From positions 8,329,644 to 8,393,643 of the forward strand of contig JAYESD010000007.1 of assembly GCA_036927565.1 (NCBI GenBank): DNA of 64,000 nucleotides. The letters are read 5' to 3'. This DNA is from Tuctoria greenei. Its lineage: Eukaryota > Streptophyta > Magnoliopsida > Poales > Poaceae. Shown piece after piece: positions 8,623-17,864 of the stretch (positions are counted from its first letter, which is position 1; every line of letters begins with the position of its first letter). The translations under genes and the position numbers were made by a program. The notes below the pieces were generated by a model. It was not told the DNA's origin and searched no databases. It saw only the letters and a list, made by a program, of their open reading frames with translations.

Positions 8623-10542
8623 TTACTTTGAAGAAGTTGGCTTATCCTTCAAACTGGTGTCACTTTTCTTACATGTGCAAGCATGAGCAAAATCAGTTTT
8701 GGTCAGTTGAGAAGGTGAAATCGAAGAGCAGGAAGGTTCACTTAGCTTGAGTGACTCAACCTGCACTTCAAGGATCTTGTTGACCTTGATCAGGTCAGCA
8801 AGTTGGTCTTTGATGGTGGCATTTGAGTCAGTTAGCTCCAAGCAAGTTTCCTTGCTCGAAGCTAACTCAAGCTCTAGTGATTTGCTTCGTTCCTTTTCAA
8901 GTTCTAGAAGTTTCTCAAGTTCGACATATTCCTCCTTTTGGGAGATGATCATGTACTCTTGACGATGTATTAATCTCTCCTTCTCAACAAGTTGATCAAG
9001 CAAAAATTTCATTTTAGTAGCAGTTTTCCTATCTAGTCCAATAAGCATGTCCTCATTATCACTATTGAGTTCATCATCGCTAGAATAGGAATGCACGTAA
9101 GAGGGTTTAATGGTTACCTTGCGTTTACCTTCCTTTTCCATAAGGCAAGTGCCATCTCCCTTCCATGCGCCAAGTGTGGGGAAAAGGGTAGACTTCTTGG
9201 ATGTCTTCTCGATGGCTATGCTAGCCATCTCTTCTTCTTCGGACGATGAGGACTCATCATTTGAGTCCCATTCCTTTTTGATGTGCGCTTGTTCATCTTG
9301 TTTCTTCTTCTTGAAGAATTTCTTGGGTTGAGGCTTGGCTTCTTTGGTCTTCTTCTTATTCTCCTCATATGGGCAGTCCACTATAAAGTGGTTGTATTCA
9401 CCACAATTATAGCATGCCCGCCTCAACTTTGGCTTCGTTCTTTCCTTGTACTTTCCTTCGCTTGACTTTGTACCTTGTCTCTTTTTCATTATTCTTTTGA
9501 ATTTCTTCATGAACAATATCATGTCTTCTTCATCCAATTCACTGCTCTCGTCATCACTATCTTCCTCTAGTTGTGCTTCTCTAGCTTCTTTGGATAGTGG
9601 CTTGAGAGTGGACTTCAAAGCAACTCCTTTCTTCTTTGACGAGGTGAGATCGGCAATTTCCTTGACATGTTTTGCTTGCTTTTCCATCATCTCGAATTTG
9701 ATGATCTTTCCAAGCAGTTCATCTGGAGTCAACCTTTTGTATCCTGGGCTTTCTCTAATCATGGAGCATAGTGTGACGTTGTGAGGCATAAAAGCTCTAA
9801 GGATGAGCTTTACCACTTCGTGGTCATTCCATTTCTTGCTTCCGTATGATCTGACCTTGTTGACGAGTGTCTTTAATCGATTGTACATTTCTTGGGGTGA
9901 CTCGTCCTCTTCAATTGCAAATCTTCCTAATTCGCCTTCAATCATCTCGATTTTTGCTTCACGCACATGTCGGTCACCTTCATGCGCAGTTTGTAGTGTG
10001 TCCCATATCTCATTTGCATTTTCAAGTCCATCCACCTTGGTGAAATCGTCGCGACTGAGTGAAGAGGTAATTACGGCCGCGGCTTGAGCATTTCGGTGAA
10101 TTGCCTGCTCTTGGCTGGGGGTGAGCTCTTCATCGTCGTCTGAAATATCTATCCTTGTGCACACAATATGCCACAAACTTGGATTGAGGGAAATTAGATG
10201 CATTTTCATATTATGCCTCCACGTTGAGTAATCACTTCCATCGAAGTGTGGGGCTTTTCCAAGTGGGATAGATAAATAATGATTGCTATTGGAATTGAGA
10301 CGATCATAGTTAAAAGTATATCGGGAGTAGTCGGTGTGACTACTCCCCTTCTTCTTCTCTTCCACTTTTACTTCCCCTTTGGAAAGTGTCTTCTTTCTTA
10401 GGAGCGCCTTAAGCTCCAGCGTCTCCTCATCGTCATCCTCGAAGTCATGAATGGCTTCGAGGAGCTTTTCCACCTTGAGGTTCTTTTCATCATCAACATT
10501 CTCTTGGTTGTTGATCTTGTGGGCATCCTTCATGTCCGACAT
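8623..10542 (-). CDS. C1 Copia gag polyprotein (UBN2-type)
   Basis: 639 codons on the minus strand without a break. Residues about 90-300 form the UBN2-like Copia gag domain (YLSIPLGKAPHFDGSDYSTW, then DEIWDTL-like and FAIEEDESPQEMYNRLKTL stretches). A CCHC zinc knuckle has C377, C380, H385 and C390, followed by lysine-rich sequence. Acidic/serine segments come next, then a strong coiled coil at about 540-620 (repeated LEKERSKSLELELASS-type heptads). A long C-terminal coil is typical of Sirevirus Gag. The start is supported by the PBS and LTR lying 40-60 bp upstream. The role is the structural shell of the virus-like particle with RNA binding. The frame is intact, unusual in this window. Confidence 0.9.
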   Translation of the reverse strand: MSDMKDAHKINNQENVDDEKNLKVEKLLEAIHDFEDDDEETLELKALLRKKTLSKGEVKVEEKKKGSSHTDYSRYTFNYDRLNSNSNHYLSIPLGKAPHFDGSDYSTWRHNMKMHLISLNPSLWHIVCTRIDISDDDEELTPSQEQAIHRNAQAAAVITSSLSRDDFTKVDGLENANEIWDTLQTAHEGDRHVREAKIEMIEGELGRFAIEEDESPQEMYNRLKTLVNKVRSYGSKKWNDHEVVKLILRAFMPHNVTLCSMIRESPGYKRLTPDELLGKIIKFEMMEKQAKHVKEIADLTSSKKKGVALKSTLKPLSKEAREAQLEEDSDDESSELDEEDMILFMKKFKRIMKKRQGTKSSEGKYKERTKPKLRRACYNCGEYNHFIVDCPYEENKKKTKEAKPQPKKFFKKKKQDEQAHIKKEWDSNDESSSSEEEEMASIAIEKTSKKSTLFPTLGAWKGDGTCLMEKEGKRKVTIKPSYVHSYSSDDELNSDNEDMLIGLDRKTATKMKFLLDQLVEKERLIHRQEYMIISQKEEYVELEKLLELEKERSKSLELELASSKETCLELTDSNATIKDQLADLIKVNKILEVQVESLKLSEPSCSSISPSQLTKTDFAHACTCKKSDTSLKDKPTSSK

Positions 10543-10582
10543 GATCTCCTTCGAGCGATTAGTCTCTTTCTTGAAGAACCTA

Positions 10583-10594
10583 GCTCTGATACCA
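10583..10594 (-). other. C1 primer-binding site (tRNA-iMet)
   Basis: The minus strand reads TGGTATCAGAGC six bases after the LTR end (LTR ...CTCTAGGCCACA, then TTCAAT). It is the standard Copia primer site. Confidence 0.88.
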
Positions 10595-10600
10595 ATTGAA

Positions 10601-12186
10601 TGTGGCCTAGAGGGGGGGTGAATAGGCCTTTTTGAAAATTGTCGGATCCTGCAACACTTAACAACCAGTTCAAAACCAGAGAAATCGGACTAGTCTGGTA
10701 AAGTGCGGACTAGTCCAGTGTATACGGACTAGATTGATTAGGTTTGACCGATTAACTTTGTTCTTCAACATATGCAGCGGAAGTATACGATTAGACAAAG
10801 TGTCACAAGGTTATGAATCAGGTTGTATCACGATTCAAACTTATACTTGATATTTCAACGTAAAGTAATCAAGATCAATTTGTAACCCTAGATTGATATG
10901 AAGTAAGGACAATGAACACAAAAAGAACACAGGAGATTTATCCCGTGGTTCGGTTCCCACAGAGGCAACCTGCATCCACGTTGAGGAGCCCACAAAAGGA
11001 CCGGGTCTTCTCCAACCCTACCCTCGTCGGATCGCCACGAAGGCCAATCCTCTTCCACTTATCTCAAAGGTGTGGATAACCGAATTCAAGGGGCTTTCTC
11101 ACACGTTTAGAGCTCTCTTGGATTACAACACAAAATACCACCAAGAACACGCTCAAAGATTACAAATAAATCGTAGGAGTGTGTTAGAGAATCAAACCAA
11201 GAGCTCAATGTGGTGTTGAATGTGTCTCTCCAATGAACTAGAGTGAATCATCAAAGGATTGATCTTTGTTGCACTTAATTTTGTGGAGAGATGTGGTTTT
11301 TGAGTCTCTTGGGAGGTGTGACGGCGCTAGGGTTCTAGAGATTGTAAAATACGGCCGTACAACTCTAATTATATGGGTTTCTAAAAGTGACCGTTAGGGT
11401 ACAGAAAGATCGGACTAGTCCGTGGAGGTCACCGGACTAGTTCGGTGTGCTATGTGTAGCAAACCCTAAGTTTTCCGAAATATCGGACTAGTCCGGCTAG
11501 GAATGGACTTGTCCGATTTTGCTACTGGAAATCTTCGGACTAGTCCGATAGTCATGGGACTTGTCCTGACATGTGAAACCCTAAGTGTATAGGATGACAA
11601 GTCCGCACTTGGAGGACTTGTCTGATTCAGATCAGAGGGTATTGCGGACTAGTCCGTGCAAACATCAGACTTGTCCGATTTGGATCAGAAAGAATATCGA
11701 ACTAGTCCGGTTGTGATCGGACTTGTTCGATTTTGTGTGACTTGTGAAGTGTTTTGAGGACTAGTTCGCACTGGGGAGGACTAGTCTGATTCTAGTCAGA
11801 AAGGATATCGGACTAGTCCGATGGATATCGGACTTGTCCGATTTCGTGCAGAAAGGATATCGAACTAGTTCGATAGATATCAGACTTGTCCGATTTCGTG
11901 CAGAAAGGATATCGGACTAGTCCGGTCCTGTGTAACTTTGTGCAATGTGTGTGTTAATTTGTGATTGAGCTCTTGGGATGTGTTTTCTTAACACACTCCA
12001 TACACAATGATCTACTATTTTTCTTCCTTGAGCTCATTTCCACTTTGCTCCCCATTCTTTCTTCTTTTTGGCACTTTGGTCATTTTCCTATTAAAATCCC
12101 GCACTCATCTCAACAAAGAGGTTAGGATCCCAATTGCTTGTCATAAATCATCCAAAACCCACAAGGGAGTCCTAGATGCACTTTCA
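10601..12186 (-). repeat. C1 5' LTR
   Basis: 1586 bp. On the minus strand it starts TGAAAGTGCATCTAGG (12186) and ends CCTCTAGGCCACA (10601). U3 (about 11400-12000) is filled with CGGACTAGTCCG palindromes and CGGACTTGTCCG variants. A TATA-like CATATAATTAG lies near 11366-11376 on the minus strand, downstream of the palindromes. The adjoining five bases in A1 are GGTCT (12187-12191); the partner duplication would be off-window. Confidence 0.9.
11411..11924. promoter_or_regulatory. Palindrome array in C1 U3
   Basis: Perfect CGGACTAGTCCG occurs at 11411-11422, 11484-11495, 11536-11547, 11645-11656, 11809-11820 and 11913-11924, with imperfect CGGACTTGTCCG-type copies between. The array lies upstream of the TATA-like box on the minus strand, where enhancers of LTR promoters sit. 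Equivalent palindromes are a published Sirevirus feature; the binding factor is unknown to me. Confidence 0.8.
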
Positions 12187-12900
12187 GGTCTCTACTCAAG
12201 GGGTGGATTGAAGAATGCTCTAGTTCCTTAGCTTAGCATGCACACCATTTAGCAAGGTGTACATGCTAGCTATGAAACTACACTTCCCATTAATGTATCA
12301 TGAAGACCAGGCCAATGGACAAGTGTTTGGGATGATCCAAGTCATGGATATTCACATGATTTGTGAAAGTCCATGTCAACATGGTACACTTAAAAATTAT
12401 TTCCCTAAGACCCATGAGGATATTTCATTTCCAAACAATAACTCCAATGGCTATCACCCACAAGGAGGTCAAGGGTGGAATCAACATCACCCTTGTAATC
12501 AAGGAGGCTATGGGGATTTTAATGGAATTAAGTTCAACTAGCCTACCTTGAAGTATCTTGTTCATGGCCAAGCAAGAAATCAAGACAAAATGAAGCTCTT
12601 GGCCAGGAACAAGAAGCTTAAAGAGCATTCAAGATCCAAGATGTCCCCAATCATTTATTGGGATTCCTACCCTTCGATCAAGCATGTGCAACCTAAGGCA
12701 AGTGACATTGTGGATGAAGTGTTTCTTATTTGGTTGTGGAGTCCACATGTCACCATACCCAAGGAAGCCTTTGATCCATGATAAAAGTATAGGTTAACTC
12801 AAAGAAACATCAAGAAGGATGAAGTGGGTCTTCATCAGGACGACGAAGAGGCTCGGGCCATCATGTGGCACACATGTCCAACTGACAGCCAAAGTAATTT
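12187..12900 (+). pseudogene. A1 gag relic with degenerate zinc knuckle and deleted protease
   Basis: Matches the 3' half of A2 gag. MDIHMICESPCQHG aligns with the CCHC knuckle, but the second and fourth metal ligands are replaced. KTHEDISFPNNNSNGYHPQ and GGQGWNQHHP follow, parallel to A2. LKYLVHGQARNQDKMKLLAR matches the Gag tail. At 12706-12747 an LTR-like patch (related to GGATGAAGCGTTTCTTG) replaces most of the protease. VTIPKEAFDP, the counterpart of protease VSVMPKVVFDQL, marks where protease homology resumes. Stops break every frame. The same lesions recur in A3, A4 and A5. Confidence 0.75.
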
Positions 12901-12980
12901 TGGCATGTCAAGAAGGAGAAGTTGTCCACATCTTCAACTTCGAGATTGGACAACAAATCATTGCACTAAACAGGACGGAG

Positions 12981-13373
12981 GTAAGTCTCACTCTTCGGAC
13001 TTCAAAAATTTGGTGAGTCCTTGCCAATAGGTTAATTGGTAGTTATCTCATATTTGTTTCTCAATTGCATATTTGAGTTTCTCATTTGCATTCAGCATTT
13101 TTGAATTCCACACTTGCATGTTGGAAAGTAAAATTTACAACCATTTAAAACTAAAATTTTGAATTAAGAAATAAATTTATTTGAATATGAACCATGGGCG
13201 TAACCACTTGAATTCATCTTCCTAATTCAAACCAAAAATATTTCCCTTAATATTCATTGCATTTGCAAGTTCTTTCAAGTTGGGCAAAACAATTTTAAAA
13301 AGGGCGCAACATGCTTTTGAGCTAACGTAACCCTTTTTTGAGTTGTTTTGTTTACTCTTGCTTATTAGTGCAG
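12981..13373 (+). other. A1 intron-like segment before the third ORF
   Basis: Donor GAG|GTAAGT and acceptor TTAGTGCAG|TC bound 393 bp of AT-rich sequence. The same donor and acceptor recur in A3, A4 and A5 at similar distance. In A2 the matching acceptor position directly precedes the start of the third ORF, so splicing would give a subgenomic mRNA. This is inference from conservation. Confidence 0.5.
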
Positions 13374-14350
13374 TCAGGACAAAATTTGTAAAGAGGTTGG
13401 AAGGCCTCATCAAGCCCAATTCACCATCGGAGAATTCAAGCGCATATACCTCCATCGATCTCGTTTTGAGTTCAAGGTGGAGGAATGCTCAAGATGGTGG
13501 CCCAATGATGGAGCAAGATGAAGCTCATTCAACTCCAACCTCAACTTGGCATTTGACGTTGAACATCAAGCCTATGCCAAACTCGAAGGGTGTGAGTTTC
13601 TCACACAAAGGCCTTCATCACCAATTGCTCTTCAATTAAGGTATGATTTTATGATTTTTCATTGTTTGGTTTGCCTGAGAATTGAAGGCACTTGCTTGCA
13701 ATTATGAGGAAGGTTGCCACTTCCTCATCATTCTATTCTCATGCATCCTCACAAGAGTAAGTGTTGGTGTTATCTTTTCGATCTCCAAAAGGAAACACCA
13801 CCTTACTTGGAAAAAACTAAGACAAGTACATAAAACCCCTTAAGCATTGTTTTATAGACTTAGTAATTTTTGCCTAGGCTTAGAAAACAAAAAATTTTGG
13901 CATAATTTAATTGATGAATCGACATGTAGCAACTGAATAGTGATGACCATGATTTGGATTTGAGCTTCATACATATATGGTGTCACTAGATTTCAAACTT
14001 CTAGGAATAAGTGATACCCTTGATCTTAATTTGAATTACATGTTTATGGGGAATCACTAAATTTGAAATTCCTAGAAAAATTCAGGAGGATAAAATTGAG
14101 AATCTTGTTTGCCATAATCCAGATGATAATATTTGCTCTTGTGTAAAAAGCTATGATGGTTAGAAAATTTACAAGATAAAGGGATCCATATAGTGTATTT
14201 ATGTCACTTGCATTGCTATGAGTAGGATCTTTAGAAAATGTGCAAATTGATTTATCCATAAAACTTCACTCATATCAATGAATAATACATTGTTCAAGGA
14301 TACAGTTAAAATTGGATCCAATGCATCTTTGATTTTTCTCTTCCCCGTGC

Positions 14351-14395
14351 GTACAAATGAATATTAGGTTACCTAACCCAAAAATTCATTTGTAC
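14351..14395 (+). other. A1 conserved hairpin
   Basis: GTACAAATGAAT (14351-14362) pairs perfectly with ATTCATTTGTAC (14384-14395). Further inner pairs surround a loop containing TTACCTAAC. The same stem-loop is at 33509-33553 (A3) and 43119-43163 (A4, minus), and its 5' arm is at 61828-61845 (A5). Confidence 0.7.
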
Positions 14396-14721
14396 AAGTA
14401 TTAGGAGCTAACCATACCTCTCTATCATAGAGGGAAAGTTTGCAGGAGTAATATTACTATGCAGGCATTCAAAGATCTCATTGTTGGAAACCCTAAGAGG
14501 ATTCCATTTCAACATCTCTTGGTCAAGGAGTAAATTAGGATGGTTGCCACCTAACGGAATTAAACCCAAAGGTCAATCATAACTATACGAGGCCGGAGAT
14601 TTGACATGGAAACCCTCCATGAGGAACCAATGGGCTGCTACAAATATGTGAGAGCATTATGTTCTCAACTATTCTAAAGCACTCATTCAAGCCTAAGGGA
14701 ATTGCCACCATCATTGGGTGT

Positions 14722-15190
14722 AAGTTATTCCTTTGTGGCTAAAAGGTATGATGTACCTTAACCAAGGAATGACAAGATAGAATCCAATGTATATTTGGTG
14801 CAAGTTGTTTCTATGTGGATGGAATGTATTTTATACCTTATCCAAGAAACAACATATCACACTCAAACCGTGTTGAGTTCATGTCATCCCTTTGTGGTTA
14901 TAAGTATGTTGTACCTTAGTCAGGGAACAACAGACCATACCAACACATGTTGGGTACATGTCAATCCTTTGTCGCTAAAGGTTATCATTACCTTAGCCAA
15001 GGAATGACGGATCACACCCAATGCATGAGAGGTACAAGTTACTTCTCTATGGAAAGAAGGTATGATACAGCTTAGCCAAAGAACGACCGAACACACTCAA
15101 TGCATGTTGAGTGGACGTCATTCCTTTGTAGCTAAAGGTTATCATTACCTTAGCCATGGAATAACAAAGTATACTCAACGCATAGAAGAC
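14722..15190 (+). repeat. A1 tandem array of about 78-bp hairpin units
   Basis: Six diverged units of the form TCATTCCTTTGTGGCTAAAG ... CCTTAGCCAAGGAATGA, spaced 75-80 bp. Each unit can fold on itself, and the joins read CACTCAA.GCATGTTGAGTG, a second small inverted repeat. A2 has one copy of this segment, where it codes SHRDYSQGMTDLTRRM. No intervening spacers of foreign origin, so it is not a CRISPR array. Confidence 0.8.
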
Positions 15191-15320
15191 CTTGAGGTGC
15201 AGATAAGCAACATCAACAATACTTTCTTCAATCACACTCATGTTACCGAGGGAGGCAACACAGCATCGGCACTCAATCCTCCATTGTCAAAGCCACGCTG
15301 CAACAAAGATAGGCCAACCT

Positions 15321-16754
15321 AATGGCCTAGCTCCATTATTAGGGATTCAACCCCTATCGCAAAACATAATCAAGAACAAGCTTGGGGGAGGACCCCCACT
15401 TGAGGTAACTTGTATCACACCCATTGCATTTTAATTTTCATCCATTCATCTACCTTGCATCTAAAAAGTTAAAATATAAATAGTAATGTAGATTTGCTTT
15501 CCATCAAATAAAGGTGTGCGGTAAGAATGATTTAAAATTCACATAGATGAAATGATGAATAGTCGCTCTGTTTTATTCTTCCTAGGTCCCTAGTTTACAC
15601 CTTGCTACTCTCCAAATATTGATTTCATTTGTTTAAACTAATTTTACCATAATTTAGAAATTATGGGTAGCATAAGCTTAATCCAATTCTAAGTTGCTGT
15701 GAGATATGATATAGTGATAGGACTGCTATTCCTAGTTTGAAAGTGAAACTTAGATTTTCGGAGAACTTCTAAAAAAGTTTAAGTTACTCTCATTCGATTG
15801 GAAATACCTACCAAAGACATATGATATTTATATTGATAAACCATATGCATATGCTATTTGCCTTCACATTGAGCCTAGTCAAACTAGTATAGTACTATGT
15901 GAGAATTCATTCATTTCTTTTTGAATTCAAGACTTCACTTGCACATGCTATACTTCTACAATAGAAGTTAGCAAAATTCCATCATATCATTATTCCACAA
16001 TAAAAAAGAGAAACTCCATGCCTTTCATGCTTAGTACTCTCTTCAAGTTTATTGCATAAAAAGGGAGTAGAAGGCATGGCTACAAGAAGAAGAAAAATAA
16101 AATGCATGCTTACATCATAAGCATGAGGAAAAAAGAAAAAAATTGCATGCTTACATCAAAAGCATCAGAAAAACAAAGTAGCCATGTTTCATCCCTGCAA
16201 TTAAGAGAGTCTACACAAATAGGACTCATCTACACATCCACTTCCTCTTTCATTCCATCACACATGCACAAGTCTTGAGTCAATAAGTTTTGAATTGATT
16301 TCTCCTAAGGCTTACTCTTTTGACTTAGCAATATTATGTGTTGCAAATATGCCTACTACATTCCCTACCAAGCTCCACATATAAGCCTTATCTAGTGGTA
16401 GGATTAGTGTAGGAAAAAATGCCTTGGTGAGTATATATTTCCACAACGCACAAAGGAGTGATTGAGAGAATCAATTGAGGAACTTAGAATCTAATTGAAA
16501 CTCTCCGAAATTTGAGTGGAACTTGATCTCTAGGCTATGCTTGCTCTATTTGTTGTTCATCTTTAAACTACCCATGAATAGGAGAAGGCATAAGCCCCAT
16601 AATGACTTAAGATGGGTGAAGTACCATAGCCAATTTTTGCAATACTAGGTAGAATATTTTGTTGTGCACATGGTACCTTTGAAATATAGAACCTTGTAGC
16701 AACTCTTGATCATCAACCTAAAGTTTTGACTGTGCATCGGGATGAGCAAATGAT
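15321..16754 (+). other. A1 3' non-coding region
   Basis: AT-rich, no gene. It begins with a purine tract AAGCTTGGGGGAG at 15378-15390 that resembles the true PPT, followed by GACCCCCACTTGAGG. The rest is similar in sequence to the same region of A2, A3 and A4. Confidence 0.6.
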
Positions 16755-16769
16755 AAGCTTGGGGGAGTT
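16755..16769 (+). other. A1 polypurine tract
   Basis: AAGCTTGGGGGAGTT immediately precedes the LTR start TGTTTACGGCTG at 16770. It would prime plus-strand synthesis. Confidence 0.85.
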
Positions 16770-17864
16770 TGTTTACGGCTGTTATATACCAATTTCATCC
16801 GTCAATATAACTCAACTATGTGAACGATATGTCATTTCTTGCACACATCACATTTGTACTTGACCTGTTTCCACTTGTCCTTGGAAAAATAGTGCATGCA
16901 GACATTTTATGCAGGAACTAAGGTGAAAGAGGGGAGCAATCCTATAAATTATCATCCTAGCCAATCAACCACCGACACGTGGCATCACATGAATCAAATG
17001 GCCCACAAATAGTAGCATTCGAGGCCATCCAATGGTGTATCACTCATATCAGTCAATGGGACCCACCTGGAAGTCACCCGAGGAAACACACTAGAATTAG
17101 TCAGAAGACCGGTTCGGTCGAACTCCCTGTTCGGCTGAAGTGCAATTTGCGCCAAACTCAGTCAACTTCCACGTGTCGACTCTCTGTGGTGCCCTGACCA
17201 CAATGAAGACTCATACGCATGCTTTTGGTGGTGGGAACCAACCCTTCTCTAGCTATAAATAGGACCCCCTATCCTCACTTCTCATGCACACCACTTGAGC
17301 GTCATTCTATTGTATACACTATATTCCATAGTCTTAGAGGAGTTTAGGCTGTAGAGAGGAGAGTCTCTAGTCCTTTGTCCAAATTAGGAAAGGGGTAAAA
17401 GGAGTTTCTCTTCCCAATTCCAATTGGGAAAGATATGGCTCACATATTCCTTATTGTATTTGTGACTTTATGCATAATAAAGATGTTATCTTTAGTCTTC
17501 TTTTATTCATATACTTAGATGAAGTCTTCTTTAATTGTGGATTACATGTATTTGGTAGGAATAGTCTTTATGATCATGTCTTAATGTCATTATACTATCA
17601 TCATAAACACTATAAATCCCCACTAGAGTCTAAGTAGCTATGATATGATCATGTTAACATGAATAACTTATGCTATGTCTGAACAATGGTTCAACGATAT
17701 TTAGGTTAGTCATTGCCTTCGGATGGCTTGTGCCGCGGTTCCTAAGGTATTTACTTAATATACTAGCATGGTGCTAGGATAGTTAAGTAGCGCTGGTTAT
17801 CTCGTAGACCCACGATTAAAGAGGTAGGCAGTAAGTGGTGATAGCCCTATTTGTCCTTTGTAAT
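16770..17864 (+). repeat. A1 3' LTR, part 1
   Basis: Starts TGTTTACGGCTGTTATATACC. The TATA box TATAAATA is at 17254-17261, followed by AGGACCCCCTATCC, a promoter-like layout shared by all A elements. It is interrupted at 17864 by A2; the last five bases GTAAT (17860-17864) are the A2 target site. Confidence 0.88.

Larger units (their letters stand above)
1..12186 (-). mobile_element. C1: Copia (Sirevirus-type) LTR retrotransposon, minus strand, 3' part off-window
   Basis: On the minus strand this element runs from its 5' LTR (12186 down to 10601) through PBS and gag to the start of pol at the window edge. The LTR begins TGAAAGTGCATCTAGG when read on the minus strand and carries many CGGACTAGTCCG palindromes, a hallmark described for Sireviruses. 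It is split by G1 (867-8461), which sits in the linker between gag and protease and is flanked by GTAAT at 862-866 and 8462-8466. C1 itself sits in the gag relic of A1: the bases after 12186 resume A1 sequence that is continuous in A5 near 59660. Its RT, RNase H and 3' LTR lie left of the window. Confidence 0.9.
13374..15320 (+). pseudogene. A1 third-ORF relic (plant transposon-protein domain), non-coding
   Basis: Begins with a decayed version of the A2 third-ORF start (KRLFGKRKK region; here AAGAGGTTGGAAGG). It keeps block-wise nucleotide similarity to A2 and A4 throughout but has no long frame. Landmarks are the conserved hairpin at 14351-14395, a second small stem around CTCTCTATCATAGAGGG (14418-14434), the tandem array at 14722-15190, and the end segment ITKYTQRIEDLEVQ that matches A2 MTDLTRRMEELEVR. 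Nothing here can make the original protein. Confidence 0.65.

Noticed and set aside
8747..10087. Plus-strand frames opposite C1 gag (serine/leucine-rich)
   Set aside because: Antisense shadows of the intact minus-strand gag.
14722..15190. CRISPR-like spaced repeats in A1
   Set aside because: The units are contiguous, diverged, lie in a plant retrotransposon, and have no foreign spacers or cas genes.
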